Positions 27,731 to 36,074 of a DNA stretch of 64,000 nt are shown here, piece after piece. Within the stretch, counting starts at the first letter, position 1, and each line of letters starts with the position of its first letter. The notes below the pieces were generated by a model that saw nothing but the letters and a program-made list of their open reading frames with translations, did not search any database and was not told the origin of the DNA. The stretch spans positions 1 to 64,000 of the forward strand of contig CAMQCZ010000008.1 of NCBI GenBank assembly GCA_946999385.1, in the 5' to 3' direction. This DNA is from an uncultured Lachnoanaerobaculum sp. (GTDB taxonomy: Bacteria > Bacillota > Clostridia > Lachnospirales > Lachnospiraceae). Made by a program: the position numbers and the translations under genes.

Positions 27731-28981
27731 ATGGGATTAAATATAAATACAAGCGTTTCATTTTTAACAGTTTTTATACAGGGACTTTTAAGCTTTTTTT
27801 CACCCTGTGTTTTACCAATTTTGCCTCTTTATATAGCTTATTTTTCAGGTGGAGCTTCCAAAACTGATTCACACGGAAATATTATATATCCTAAAAAGAA
27901 AATATTTTTAAATACTATATTTTTTGTTCTTGGAATAAGTATTACTTTTTTTATTTTAGGTTTCAGTTTTACAGCTTTTGGAAAATTTTTTACAACAAAT
28001 AAAGCCGGCTTTTCATTGATAAGTGGAATTATAATGATAATTTTCGGACTTTATCAATTCGGTTTATTCAAACGAGGTGGCTTTATAGAAAAAGAAAGAA
28101 AATTAAATATAGATGTTTCAAAATTTAAGCTTGGAAGCCTTAGTGCCTTTTTATTAGGCTTTACCTTCAGCTTCTCATGGACTCCCTGTATAGGTCCTAT
28201 TATGAGTAGTGTACTTTTAATGGCAAGTTCATCTGACACATCATTAAGGGCCTGCCTACTTATAAGCATATATGTTATAGGCTTTACCTTGCCATTTATT
28301 TTAACCGGATTATTTACAGGAGCTATTTTAAATTTTTTTAAAAAATATAAAAATATAGTCAAATATACTGTAAAGATTGGTGCCATTTTGCTAATTATTA
28401 TGGGAATTATTACTCTGTCAGCTCCTCTTAATAATTATATAAAAATATTTACTATTTCCAATAATAAAGCAATTGAAAATAAGTCAAATAAAGATTCTAT
28501 ACAAAAAGAAAGCAACAAAAATTCAGAAAATAAAAAATCAACAACACCTGCTATTGACTTTAAATTGGTAGATCAAAATGGAAAAACTCATATGCTAAGT
28601 GATTACAAAGGAAAAACTATACTTCTTAATTTTTGGGCTACATGGTGTCCTCCTTGCAGAGCTGAAATGCCTGATATACAAGCCTTATATGAAAAATATG
28701 AGCAAAATACCAAGGATGTTATTATATTAGGAGTTGCAATGCCAAATATAGGAAATGAAAAAAGTAAAGAAGAGATTAGCAATTTTTTAAATGAAAATTC
28801 ATACACCTATCCGACTTTAATGGATGAAAAGGGGACTTTATCAACTCAATATGGTATAAGTGCCTATCCAACAACATTTATGATTGACTCTAAAGGAAAT
28901 ATCTTTGGATATATCACAGGTGCTTTAGATACAAGGGCTATAGAAAATATAATTAACCAAACTATAAATAGTACAAAATAA
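27731..28981 (+). CDS. CcdA-thioredoxin (TlpA-like) fusion protein
   Basis: About 416 residues from ATG 27731, with TAGGAG seven bases upstream; a frame starting 12 codons earlier is rejected. Residues about 1-230 form a CcdA/DsbD-beta type six-helix membrane domain with the paired cysteine motifs SPCVLPILPLY and SWTPCIGPI. A Lys/Asn/Ser-rich linker follows, then a TlpA-like thioredoxin domain with WCPPC near residue 307. It would carry electrons from cytoplasmic thioredoxin across the membrane to an external thiol-disulfide domain, here tethered in one chain. It lies 64 bases after tmcAL and ends at a strong terminator. Confidence 0.9.
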   Translation: MGLNINTSVSFLTVFIQGLLSFFSPCVLPILPLYIAYFSGGASKTDSHGNIIYPKKKIFLNTIFFVLGISITFFILGFSFTAFGKFFTTNKAGFSLISGIIMIIFGLYQFGLFKRGGFIEKERKLNIDVSKFKLGSLSAFLLGFTFSFSWTPCIGPIMSSVLLMASSSDTSLRACLLISIYVIGFTLPFILTGLFTGAILNFFKKYKNIVKYTVKIGAILLIIMGIITLSAPLNNYIKIFTISNNKAIENKSNKDSIQKESNKNSENKKSTTPAIDFKLVDQNGKTHMLSDYKGKTILLNFWATWCPPCRAEMPDIQALYEKYEQNTKDVIILGVAMPNIGNEKSKEEISNFLNENSYTYPTLMDEKGTLSTQYGISAYPTTFMIDSKGNIFGYITGALDTRAIENIINQTINSTK

Positions 28982-29029
28982 AATAAATTCTATTATCCTA
29001 TTTCATATATAATATATTTTTTAAAAATT

Positions 29030-29088
29030 TTATAGTAAATAAAAATATAATCTTCAAAAATTATATCACATTTACTATAATTTTTTTT
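29030..29088 (+). terminator. Terminator of tmcAL/ccdA-tlpA
   Basis: Outer arms 29030-29040 and 29070-29080 (11 bp, perfect), inner arms 29045-29051 and 29060-29066, then eight Ts. The rest of the 289-base gap (29089-29205) is AT-rich and contains one weak 9-bp inverted repeat at 29120-29167. Confidence 0.85.
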
Positions 29089-29205
29089 AGTTTAAAATAT
29101 ATTTTAAAAATTATAGCACTAAATATCAATATATAAAAATATATTACATACTTCATCCTGATATTTACTATTAAAGCTTATATATAAAATAGATTTAATT
29201 TTATA

Positions 29206-29235
29206 TTGAATTTTATTATAAAGCTTTGTTATAAT
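29206..29235 (+). promoter_or_regulatory. Predicted promoter of rqcH
   Basis: TTGAAT (29206-29211), 18 bases, TATAAT (29230-29235), 35 bases before the start codon. Confidence 0.65.
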
Positions 29236-29270
29236 TTTAAAATAATAAAAATTTTGAAAGGAATATAATA

Positions 29271-31022
29271 ATGGCTTTTGACGGCTTAGTTATGGCTAAT
29301 ATTTGCCATGAGCTTAATGAAAATCTGATAAATGGCAGAATAAGTAAAATATCAATGCCTAATAAGGATGAATTGATTTTTAATATAAAAAATAATTCAA
29401 AAAATTTCAAGCTATTGATATCTGCAAATGCTTCTTTACCTCTTATTTATATCACACAATTTAATAAGGAAAATCCTAAAATAGCTCCGACCTTTTGTAT
29501 GTTTTTAAGAAAATATCTAAATAGTGCAAGGATTATATCTATTGATATGCCAAGCCTTGAAAGAATTTTAACAATAACCTTTGAACATAATAATGAGCTT
29601 GGGGATAAAAGCTATAAAAAATTAATTTTTGAAATGATGGGCAAGCATAGCAATATAATTTTCACTGATACAAATCTAAAAATTTTAGATAGTATAAAAA
29701 GAATTAATGCAACTACCAGCTCTATAAGAGAAATTTTACCCGGAAAATATTATTTTCTTCCAAAGGAATTAACAAAGATAAATCCACTTGAAATTAATTT
29801 TGAATCTTTCTATACATTAGCAAAAAATTCAAATATTAAAATACTGAATTTTTTATATCTTAATTATGCAGGAATAAGCCCGCTTATAGCAGATGAATTA
29901 TGCTTTAGAGCAAAACTGGATCCTGATGCTATAATAAAGGATTTAGATGAAAGACAAATTAAAAGCTTATATAATATTTTTGATTTATTACTTGAAAAAA
30001 TCAAAAATAAAAGCTTCAAACCACAAATAATATTCAAAAATGAAGAAGCTGTAGAATTTTCAAGCATAGAGCTTGATTTATATTCCTCAAATATATTTGA
30101 AAAAATCAATTATAATAGTATAAGTGAGCTTATTTACTCCTATTATTCTGCAAAAGATTTAAATATTAGAATCAAACAAAAATCTTCGGATTTAAGAAAA
30201 ATTATTTCAAATTTACTTGAAAGAAATGTAAAAAAATATGATTTGCAAAAAAAGCAACTACTTGATACAGATAAAATGAATCAATTTAAAATATATGCAG
30301 ATTTAATTACTACATATGCTTACAATTTAGAAAGTTCCTCAAATGAGCTTATTTGTCAAAATTATTATGATAATAACAAAGAAATAAGAATACCTCTAGA
30401 TAATAAAATAAAAGCTATAGAAAATGCAAAAAAATATTATGATAAATATTCAAAGTTAAAAAGAACAAAAATCGCTTTAGATGAACAAATCAGAAAAACA
30501 GAATTAGATATATTACACCTCAATTCTATATTAAATAATTTAGGACTTTCTACAAATGAAAATGATTTAGAGCAAATAAAAAATGAATTAATAGAATATT
30601 CTTACATCAAAAAAGGCTCTAATACAAAAAAATCAAAAATAATATCAAAACCCTTACATTTTATTTCAAGTGATGGATTTCATATTTTTGTAGGAAAAAA
30701 TAATTATCAAAATGAAGAACTAAGTTTTAAGCTTGCACAAGCAAATGATTGGTGGTTTCATGCAAAAAATATTCCGGGAAGCCATGTAATAGTAAAAAGT
30801 GAAAATAAAGAATTAAGCGATATCTGCTTTGAAGAAGCTGCTGCACTCGCAGCTTATTATTCTTCAAATAAATCAAATGATAAGGTTGAAGTAGACTATC
30901 TTCAAAAAAAGAATCTCAAAAAGGTACCAAATTCACCACCCGGCTTTGTAATATATCACAATAATTGGTCTATAAATATTAAACCTTCCAACAAGCTAAA
31001 AAGTCTTGATCAAAATAATTAA
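29271..31022 (+). CDS. rqcH: Ribosome quality-control protein RqcH (NFACT family, formerly FbpA/YloA)
   Basis: A 583-residue NFACT protein beginning MAFDGLVMANICHELNENL. The N-terminal NFACT-N region covers about residues 1-200, a coiled coil lies in the middle, and the NFACT-R domain near residues 475-560 holds the signature NDWWFHAKNIPGSHV. It binds stalled 50S-peptidyl-tRNA complexes and adds alanine tails. Older annotations call it fibronectin-binding protein. GAAAGGAA lies about 10 bases before the ATG. It has its own promoter and terminator and is one of only three plus-strand genes. Confidence 0.94.
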   Translation: MAFDGLVMANICHELNENLINGRISKISMPNKDELIFNIKNNSKNFKLLISANASLPLIYITQFNKENPKIAPTFCMFLRKYLNSARIISIDMPSLERILTITFEHNNELGDKSYKKLIFEMMGKHSNIIFTDTNLKILDSIKRINATTSSIREILPGKYYFLPKELTKINPLEINFESFYTLAKNSNIKILNFLYLNYAGISPLIADELCFRAKLDPDAIIKDLDERQIKSLYNIFDLLLEKIKNKSFKPQIIFKNEEAVEFSSIELDLYSSNIFEKINYNSISELIYSYYSAKDLNIRIKQKSSDLRKIISNLLERNVKKYDLQKKQLLDTDKMNQFKIYADLITTYAYNLESSSNELICQNYYDNNKEIRIPLDNKIKAIENAKKYYDKYSKLKRTKIALDEQIRKTELDILHLNSILNNLGLSTNENDLEQIKNELIEYSYIKKGSNTKKSKIISKPLHFISSDGFHIFVGKNNYQNEELSFKLAQANDWWFHAKNIPGSHVIVKSENKELSDICFEEAAALAAYYSSNKSNDKVEVDYLQKKNLKKVPNSPPGFVIYHNNWSINIKPSNKLKSLDQNN

Positions 31023-31025
31023 TAT

Positions 31026-31083
31026 ATAATAAATTATAAAAGGTCTTATGTTTACAAACACAAGACCTTTTATAATTTATTAT
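31026..31083 (+). terminator. Terminator of rqcH
   Basis: A perfect 22-bp stem (31026-31047 with 31062-31083) and a 14-base loop. It ends exactly where the second IS-like tail begins, and it is close to symmetrical for both strands. Confidence 0.85.
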
Positions 31084-31135
31084 TGTGAACTACACACTAT
31101 GCTAAAGCTTATATTCGGGTAGCTCCTACACTATA
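31083..31135 (-). mobile_element. Decayed IS200/IS605-like 3' tail, copy 2 (internally deleted)
   Basis: It matches copy 1 (2736-2880) at both ends but lacks the roughly 80 bases between them; the junction falls at the tetramer AAGC, which occurs on both sides of the missing part in copy 1. On the minus strand ELPEYKL then stop corresponds to ELSEYKLVDFV of copy 1. No transposase gene is present. The IS family assignment is inferred. Confidence 0.45.
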
Positions 31136-31166
31136 TATTTTTATTATAATATATAAAGAAAAATTA

Positions 31167-31211
31167 TGCCAATTCATCTTGCAAAGCTTCAGCTTAGGAG
31201 ATTTCTTGGCA
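31167..31211 (-). terminator. Probable terminator of groES-groEL
   Basis: Outer arms 31167-31172 and 31206-31211 (6 bp) enclose a second stem with an AAGC/GCTT tip; on the minus strand TAATTTTTCTTT follows. It lies 20 bases after the groEL stop. Confidence 0.5.
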
Positions 31212-31230
31212 AGTTTTTTAAATTTTTAAA

Positions 31231-32853
31231 TTACATCATTCCCATGCCTGCACCCGGTGCTTGTGGCATTGGATTATTTTCTTTTATATTTGCAACTACA
31301 CTCTCTGTAGTTAAAAGTGTTGCAGCTACACTTGTTGCATTTTGCAAAGCAAAACGTGTAACCTTAACAGGATCAAGTATACCTGATTTAACCATATCTA
31401 CATATACTTCATTATAAGCATCAAAACCTACTCCAACTTCACTTTCTTTTACTTTATTTACTATTACACTGCCTTCAAGTCCTGCATTGCTTGCAATTCT
31501 ATATAATGGAGCCTCTAAGGCCTTAAGTACAATTTTTGCACCTATTCTTTCATCACCATCCAAGGTATCAATTAAATCTACTAATTTTTTACTTGCATGT
31601 ATATATGCAGAACCGCCACCGGCTACTATACCTTCTTCTACAGCAGCTCTTGTAGAGTTCAATGCATCCTCCATACGTAGCTTAGCTTCCTTCATTTCTG
31701 TTTCTGTAGCGGCACCAACTCTTATAACAGCAACACCACCTGATAATTTTGCAAGTCTTTCCTGTAATTTTTCTTTATCAAACTCAGAGCTTGTTTCAGT
31801 AATCTGTGCTTTTATTTGATTAACTCTGGCTACAATATCCTCTTTGTTTCCTAATCCATCAACAATAATAGTATTTTCTTTTTGAACCTTTACAGATTTT
31901 GCCTTACCTAAATGATCAAATGTAACATCCTTTAATTCAAGTCCAAGCTCCTCACTTATAACTGTAGCACCTGTAAGTATAGCTATATCCTTTAACATAT
32001 CTTTTCTTCTATCTCCATAACCCGGAGCTTTTACAGCTACAACATTAAATGTACCTCTTAGCTTATTAACAATAAGTGTAGTTAATGCCTCTCCCTCTAC
32101 ATCCTCTGCTATTATAAGCAACTTAGATGATGTTTTTACAATCTCTTCAAGTACAGGTAATATATCTTGTATATTTCCAATCTTTTTATCAGTAATAAGA
32201 ATATAAGGATTATCAAGATCGGCTTCCATTTTTTCCATATCTGTACACATATAAGGAGATAGATAACCTCTATCAAATTGCATTCCTTCTACTAATTCCA
32301 ATTCTGTTTGCATTGTCTTGGATTCTTCAATAGTAATAACTCCATCCTTACTAACCTTTTCCATAGCATCAGCAACTAAAGCACCCACCTCATCATCAGC
32401 AGCGGAAATAGCGGCAACTCTTGTAATTTGATCCTTTCCATTTATAGGCTCAGACATATCCTTAATAGCTTTTATAGCTATATCTGTTGCTTTCTTCATT
32501 CCTTTTCTAAGGATTATAGGATTTGCACCTGCTGTAATATTTTTCATACCTTCATTTATCATAGCTTGTGCTAAAACTGTAGCTGTTGTTGTACCATCTC
32601 CTGCTACATCATTTGTCTTTGTAGCAACTTCTTTAACAAGCTGAGCACCCATGTTTTCATAAGCATCTTCAAATTCTATTTCTTTTGCTATTGTTACTCC
32701 GTCATTTGTTATAAGTGGTGCTCCAAATGACTTATCCAAAACTACATTTCTACCCTTTGGTCCTAATGTTACTCCTACAGTATTTGCTAACTTATTAACA
32801 CCATTTTCTAAAGCTACTCTAGCTTCTACTCCATATTTAATATCCTTTGCCAT
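31231..32853 (-). CDS. groEL: 60 kDa chaperonin GroEL
   Basis: A 540-residue group I chaperonin starting MAKDIKYGVEARVALENGVN, ending in a GM-rich tail (GAGMGMM). ATP-binding motifs TLGPKGRNVVLD and VAGDGTTTATVLA are present. It forms the double ring that folds proteins with GroES. The ATG at 32853 is preceded by AAGGGGTG and gives the canonical N-terminus. It follows groES by 12 bases, and both are controlled from the CIRCE promoter at 33235-33277. Confidence 0.98.
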   Translation of the reverse strand: MAKDIKYGVEARVALENGVNKLANTVGVTLGPKGRNVVLDKSFGAPLITNDGVTIAKEIEFEDAYENMGAQLVKEVATKTNDVAGDGTTTATVLAQAMINEGMKNITAGANPIILRKGMKKATDIAIKAIKDMSEPINGKDQITRVAAISAADDEVGALVADAMEKVSKDGVITIEESKTMQTELELVEGMQFDRGYLSPYMCTDMEKMEADLDNPYILITDKKIGNIQDILPVLEEIVKTSSKLLIIAEDVEGEALTTLIVNKLRGTFNVVAVKAPGYGDRRKDMLKDIAILTGATVISEELGLELKDVTFDHLGKAKSVKVQKENTIIVDGLGNKEDIVARVNQIKAQITETSSEFDKEKLQERLAKLSGGVAVIRVGAATETEMKEAKLRMEDALNSTRAAVEEGIVAGGGSAYIHASKKLVDLIDTLDGDERIGAKIVLKALEAPLYRIASNAGLEGSVIVNKVKESEVGVGFDAYNEVYVDMVKSGILDPVKVTRFALQNATSVAATLLTTESVVANIKENNPMPQAPGAGMGMM

Positions 32854-32865
32854 ATAAATCACCCC

Positions 32866-33150
32866 TTATTCTATTATTGCAAGTATATCACTTTGCTTAA
32901 CTACTACATATTTTTCATTTTCAAGCTCTACTTCTGTTCCTGAATATTTAGAATATATTATCTTATCTCCTACTTTTACCTGCATTTTTACTTCTTTTCC
33001 ATCTACCAAACCACCGGGACCAACTGCTAAAACTTCAGCCTGTGATGGTTTTTCTTTTGTCTGTCCGGTTAAAACTATACCTGACTCAGTTTTATCTTCA
33101 TTTTTTAATTGCTTTAAAACTACTTTATCAAATAAAGGTACTAACTTCAT
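32866..33150 (-). CDS. groES: 10 kDa co-chaperonin GroES
   Basis: A 94-residue GroES with VPLFDKVVLKQL at the start, the mobile-loop segment TESGIVLTGQTKEKP and the roof-loop region. It caps GroEL. AAAGGAG lies eight bases before the ATG. It is the first gene of groES-groEL. A HrcA-type CIRCE operator overlaps the promoter; hrcA itself is not in this window. Confidence 0.98.
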   Translation of the reverse strand: MKLVPLFDKVVLKQLKNEDKTESGIVLTGQTKEKPSQAEVLAVGPGGLVDGKEVKMQVKVGDKIIYSKYSGTEVELENEKYVVVKQSDILAIIE

Positions 33151-33234
33151 AACTACATCTCCTTTAATATTATTTTTATCAAAAATATTTTTTATGGAAG
33201 CTTACATTAAATATATAAGCTCTTTATGTATTAG

Positions 33235-33277
33235 ATAATATCACCATTTGTTAGCACTGTCAATAGTAGAGTGCTAA
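33235..33277 (-). promoter_or_regulatory. groESL promoter overlapped by a CIRCE (HrcA) operator
   Basis: CIRCE: TTAGCACTG at 33251-33259, a nine-base spacer, GAGTGCTAA at 33269-33277; eight of nine arm positions pair. The promoter on the minus strand is TTGACA (33263-33258), 17 bases, TATTAT (33240-33235), so its -35 hexamer lies inside the operator. HrcA binding would block RNA polymerase. This and the hairpin at 33319-33363 are what the 304-base gap contains. Confidence 0.92.
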
Positions 33278-33318
33278 CAAATTTATTTTTTTTATAAATA
33301 GCTGTTGTTTATAAAAAA

Positions 33319-33363
33319 ATATGTACCCTCATTACCGGCTTGTCCGATAAGGAGAGTACATAT
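33319..33363 (-). terminator. Two-tier terminator after the hom/DUF2752 operon
   Basis: A 12-bp outer stem with one G-T pair (33319-33330 with 33352-33363) carries a second, GC-richer stem (ATCGG with CCGGT on the minus strand); seven Ts follow on the minus strand. The upper stem is unusually elaborate for a terminator. Confidence 0.75.
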
Positions 33364-33454
33364 CAATCTAAAATAGCTAATTTTTTATATCATATTAAAA
33401 TATATTTTATCATATCACAAATAAGTATAAATTCCTCCAAATATATTTTCATTT

Positions 33455-33799
33455 TCAATAAGGCATTAAATCTATACCTTTATATATTAAATAATAATTT
33501 TTTATTATAAAATTTAAAAATATAATAATAAATCCTAATATTAAAGCACATATAATAAAGCTTGAGCCTAAAAGCTTTTTCTTTAATAAAAAATTTTTGA
33601 TATTTATAATAATATATAGCAATATTACAGAAAAAATATATACAACTATAGGATTAAACCTAATACTTTCTACTATATCTCCCTTCATAAAAGCCAAGCT
33701 CGATCTTAATCCTCCACAAGATGGACAATATAAACCCGTATATTTTTTAAATGAGCAGGTATAATTAGAAAATAATTTTTCAAGATAGAAAATTAACAT
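33455..33799 (-). CDS. DUF2752 small membrane protein
   Basis: A 114-residue protein with the DUF2752 signature CPSCGGLRSSLAFMKGD followed by FNP, and two to three membrane segments in the C-terminal two thirds. Function is unknown; the CxxCGxxR pair suggests metal or thiol chemistry near the membrane, which is only inference. Its ATG overlaps the hom stop by one base, so it is translationally coupled to a homoserine dehydrogenase. A terminator follows 92 bases downstream. Confidence 0.8.
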   Translation of the reverse strand: MLIFYLEKLFSNYTCSFKKYTGLYCPSCGGLRSSLAFMKGDIVESIRFNPIVVYIFSVILLYIIINIKNFLLKKKLLGSSFIICALILGFIIIFLNFIIKNYYLIYKGIDLMPY

Positions 33800-35013
33800 T
33801 ATTTTTTTACTCTTATAAATTTTATCAATGAAGGTAATGATTTTATTTTATCTAAAAAATCTTTTTCTTTAATGTAGGATGTAATTATTGCAGCCTCAGG
33901 TTTATTATTTAATATATAAATTTCATCAGTATTAAACAACTTCTTGTAGGCTTTTATATTTTCATTATTATCAATCTTAAATCTTACAAAATATTTATGC
34001 TCAGTTTCTTTAAAGTCAACTACATTTAACTTTTCATCTGTCCAAGCCAATTTTTGATTTTTAAAATTATTTTTAGCTATAGATATGAGATCTGCTATAA
34101 TAGCACTTGCGGTGGGTAATTTTCCCGCACCACTACCATATAGCATACATGGTCCTAACATATTTCCTTTTAATACTATAGCATTAAAAACATCAGATAC
34201 AGAATAAAGACTATCTTTTTTATCAACAAGCATAGGACATACATATGTAATCAAGGCATTGTCTAAAAATTTTGCTACACCTATTAATTTTAAACCATAT
34301 TTTAATTTTTGGGCATATTCAAAATCCATCTTATCAATATTACTGATACCTTCTGTATATATTTGTTCAAAATCAAGCTCTTTTTTACTTGCTAAGGATG
34401 CTAAAATTGCTATTTTTCTACAAGTATCAAAGCCTTCTATATCAGCTTCAGGATTTCTTTCAGCATAGCCTAAATCTTGTGCCATCTTCAAAGCTTCTAT
34501 AAAATCATCGCCATCCTCTTGCATCCTTGTTAAAATGAAGTTGGTTGTACCATTTAAAATACCCTCTATTTCATTAATATATTCACCTGCTAATGCCTCT
34601 GTCATAGTTCTTATAATAGGTATACCGCCACCTACAGACGCTTCAAATAGAAATTGAACTCCATTATCCTTAGCAAGCCTTAAAAGCTCAGTTCCATGCT
34701 TTGCAACTAAAGCTTTATTAGAAGTTATAATATGCTTTTTAGATAATATCATTGCTTTTACAAACTCATATGTAGGCTTTGTTCCACCCATACATTCAAC
34801 AACTATATTTATATTTTTATCATTAACAATATCCAGATAATCTCTTACTACCAGTCTTTTTATTGTTTCTTCTTCAAAGTCCTTTAAATCAAGTATCTTA
34901 GATACTTGAATATCATCATTTATTTCTTCTTTAATTCTATAATTATTATTTATTATATATTCATAAACACCTGAACCTATAGTACCAAAGCCCATTATTG
35001 CCACATTAATCAT
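33799..35013 (-). CDS. hom: Homoserine dehydrogenase
   Basis: A 404-residue enzyme with the NAD(P)-binding GFGTIGSG (residues 8-15), GGIPIIRTMTEALAG, the catalytic-region EGILNGTTNFIL and a C-terminal regulatory region of about 80 residues, probably an ACT-like domain. It reduces aspartate semialdehyde to homoserine on the way to threonine and methionine. It follows an ACT-domain PheB-like gene by five bases, a frequent pairing in Firmicutes. No thrB or thrC is in the window. Confidence 0.95.
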   Translation of the reverse strand: MINVAIMGFGTIGSGVYEYIINNNYRIKEEINDDIQVSKILDLKDFEEETIKRLVVRDYLDIVNDKNINIVVECMGGTKPTYEFVKAMILSKKHIITSNKALVAKHGTELLRLAKDNGVQFLFEASVGGGIPIIRTMTEALAGEYINEIEGILNGTTNFILTRMQEDGDDFIEALKMAQDLGYAERNPEADIEGFDTCRKIAILASLASKKELDFEQIYTEGISNIDKMDFEYAQKLKYGLKLIGVAKFLDNALITYVCPMLVDKKDSLYSVSDVFNAIVLKGNMLGPCMLYGSGAGKLPTASAIIADLISIAKNNFKNQKLAWTDEKLNVVDFKETEHKYFVRFKIDNNENIKAYKKLFNTDEIYILNNKPEAAIITSYIKEKDFLDKIKSLPSLIKFIRVKK

Positions 35014-35018
35014 CTTAT

Positions 35019-35462
35019 CTACTCCCTAGCTAATGTTTTTACCTCTATTATGCCTTCTTTATTTTCCAACTCTTCCATAAGTTTAGAAATATCAAATGAA
35101 TTTTTTGAAAATTCTATAGATAAAGATACACTGGCTCTACCATTTAATGGTATGGATTGATGTATAGTAAGTATATTTGCCTCATAGCCTGCTACTATAG
35201 CAAGTATTTCTGATAAAAATCCGCTCCTATCCAATATCTGCATAACCAATGTTATCGTTTTTCCCTTTGATGTATCATTAAATAAAAATATATCATCTTT
35301 ATATTTATAGAAAGAGCTACGACTAATACCAACTCTTGATACTGCTTCACTTATACTCATTTTTTTGTCAAAATTTAAAATATTTTTAGCTTCCATAACT
35401 TTTATTAAAATTTCAGGTACAGCTTTTTTTCTGACAACATAATATTTGCTTTCTCTATCCAT
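35019..35462 (-). CDS. pheB: UPF0735 ACT-domain protein (PheB family)
   Basis: 147 residues from ATG 35462 (MDRESKYYVVRKKAVPEIL), preceded by GAGGTG four bases upstream; the longer frame to 35528 lacks a ribosome binding site. An N-terminal helix-turn-helix-like segment (SISEAVSRVGISRSSFYKYK, about 38-57) precedes an ACT domain (about 70-147). PheB was once named as a chorismate mutase, but the family more likely senses an amino acid and regulates. It heads the pheB-hom-DUF2752 operon. Confidence 0.88.
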   Translation of the reverse strand: MDRESKYYVVRKKAVPEILIKVMEAKNILNFDKKMSISEAVSRVGISRSSFYKYKDDIFLFNDTSKGKTITLVMQILDRSGFLSEILAIVAGYEANILTIHQSIPLNGRASVSLSIEFSKNSFDISKLMEELENKEGIIEVKTLARE

Positions 35463-35499
35463 TGTACACCTCAAAAATACATTTGTTTTTGATTTAAGG

Positions 35500-35528
35500 A
35501 TGATATCATTTATATATATTTTTTTCAA
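35500..35528 (-). promoter_or_regulatory. Predicted promoter of pheB-hom-DUF2752
   Basis: On the minus strand: TTGAAA (35528-35523), 17 bases, TATCAT (35505-35500), about 38 bases before the pheB start. Confidence 0.6.
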
Positions 35529-35550
35529 GTATTTTAATATAGCAAAATTT

Positions 35551-35599
35551 TATATTTTATATATATAATATTTAGTAAATATTATATATATAAAATATA
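35551..35599. other. Perfect 23-bp all-AT inverted repeat
   Basis: 35551-35573 and 35577-35599 are exact reverse complements around a three-base loop AGT. It lies between the ridA terminator and the pheB promoter. It may be a second terminator, a cruciform site or an UP-like/regulatory element. Confidence 0.7.
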
Positions 35600-35603
35600 A
35601 ATA

Positions 35604-35635
35604 AGACATTTGTACACAAAAGTGAACAAATGTCT
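35604..35635 (-). terminator. Terminator of the rplU-ridA operon
   Basis: A perfect 10-bp stem (35604-35613 with 35626-35635), loop of 12 bases, followed on the minus strand by a T-rich stretch; 34 bases after the ridA stop. Confidence 0.75.
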
Positions 35636-35669
35636 ATTTTTAATATATTATCCAAAATATCTTTTATTC

Positions 35670-36047
35670 TTATATATGTGCTATACACTCAATTTCAACC
35701 TGTGCTTTTTTTGGTAGCTCTTTTACTGCTACACAGCTTCTTGCCGGATATTTATCACCAAAAAAATCAGCATAAATTTCATTTACCAAACTAAAATCAT
35801 CCATATTTGTCATATAAATTACACATTTTAATACCTTTGATTTATCACTTTTTGCTTCTAAAAGAATCTGCTCCATATTTTTCAAGGAATTTAAAGCCTG
35901 AGCTCTTACATCAGCAGCTAACTCACCTGTATTCATATCAATACCAAGCTGACCTGAAACATATAAAGTATTTTCAAATATTGTCCCTTGAACATAAGGT
36001 CCTATTGCCTTTGGTGCTTTATCAGTAGAAATAATTTTTTTATCCAT
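35670..36047 (-). CDS. ridA: RidA family reactive intermediate/imine deaminase
   Basis: 125 residues beginning MDKKIISTDKAPKAIGPYVQ; GGAGGATA lies directly before this ATG. Family features are the GQLGIDMNTGEL loop, the MTNMDDF segment and the C-terminal arginine/glutamate pair (PARSCVAVKELP, VEIECIAHI). It hydrolyses reactive enamine/imine intermediates released by PLP enzymes. It is the last gene of the long rplU operon. A link to serine dehydratase or hom in this window is plausible but not shown. Confidence 0.94.
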   Translation of the reverse strand: MDKKIISTDKAPKAIGPYVQGTIFENTLYVSGQLGIDMNTGELAADVRAQALNSLKNMEQILLEAKSDKSKVLKCVIYMTNMDDFSLVNEIYADFFGDKYPARSCVAVKELPKKAQVEIECIAHI

Positions 36048-36074
36048 ATTATCCTCCAAATTTTTTTATATATA

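Noticed and set aside
29271..31022. Fibronectin-binding adhesin
   Set aside because: Old annotation of this family; the NFACT signature and housekeeping context indicate RqcH.
35551..35635. Two hairpins next to each other as a CRISPR-like or phage attachment site
   Set aside because: They are single, unrelated in sequence, and no integrase or cas gene is near.
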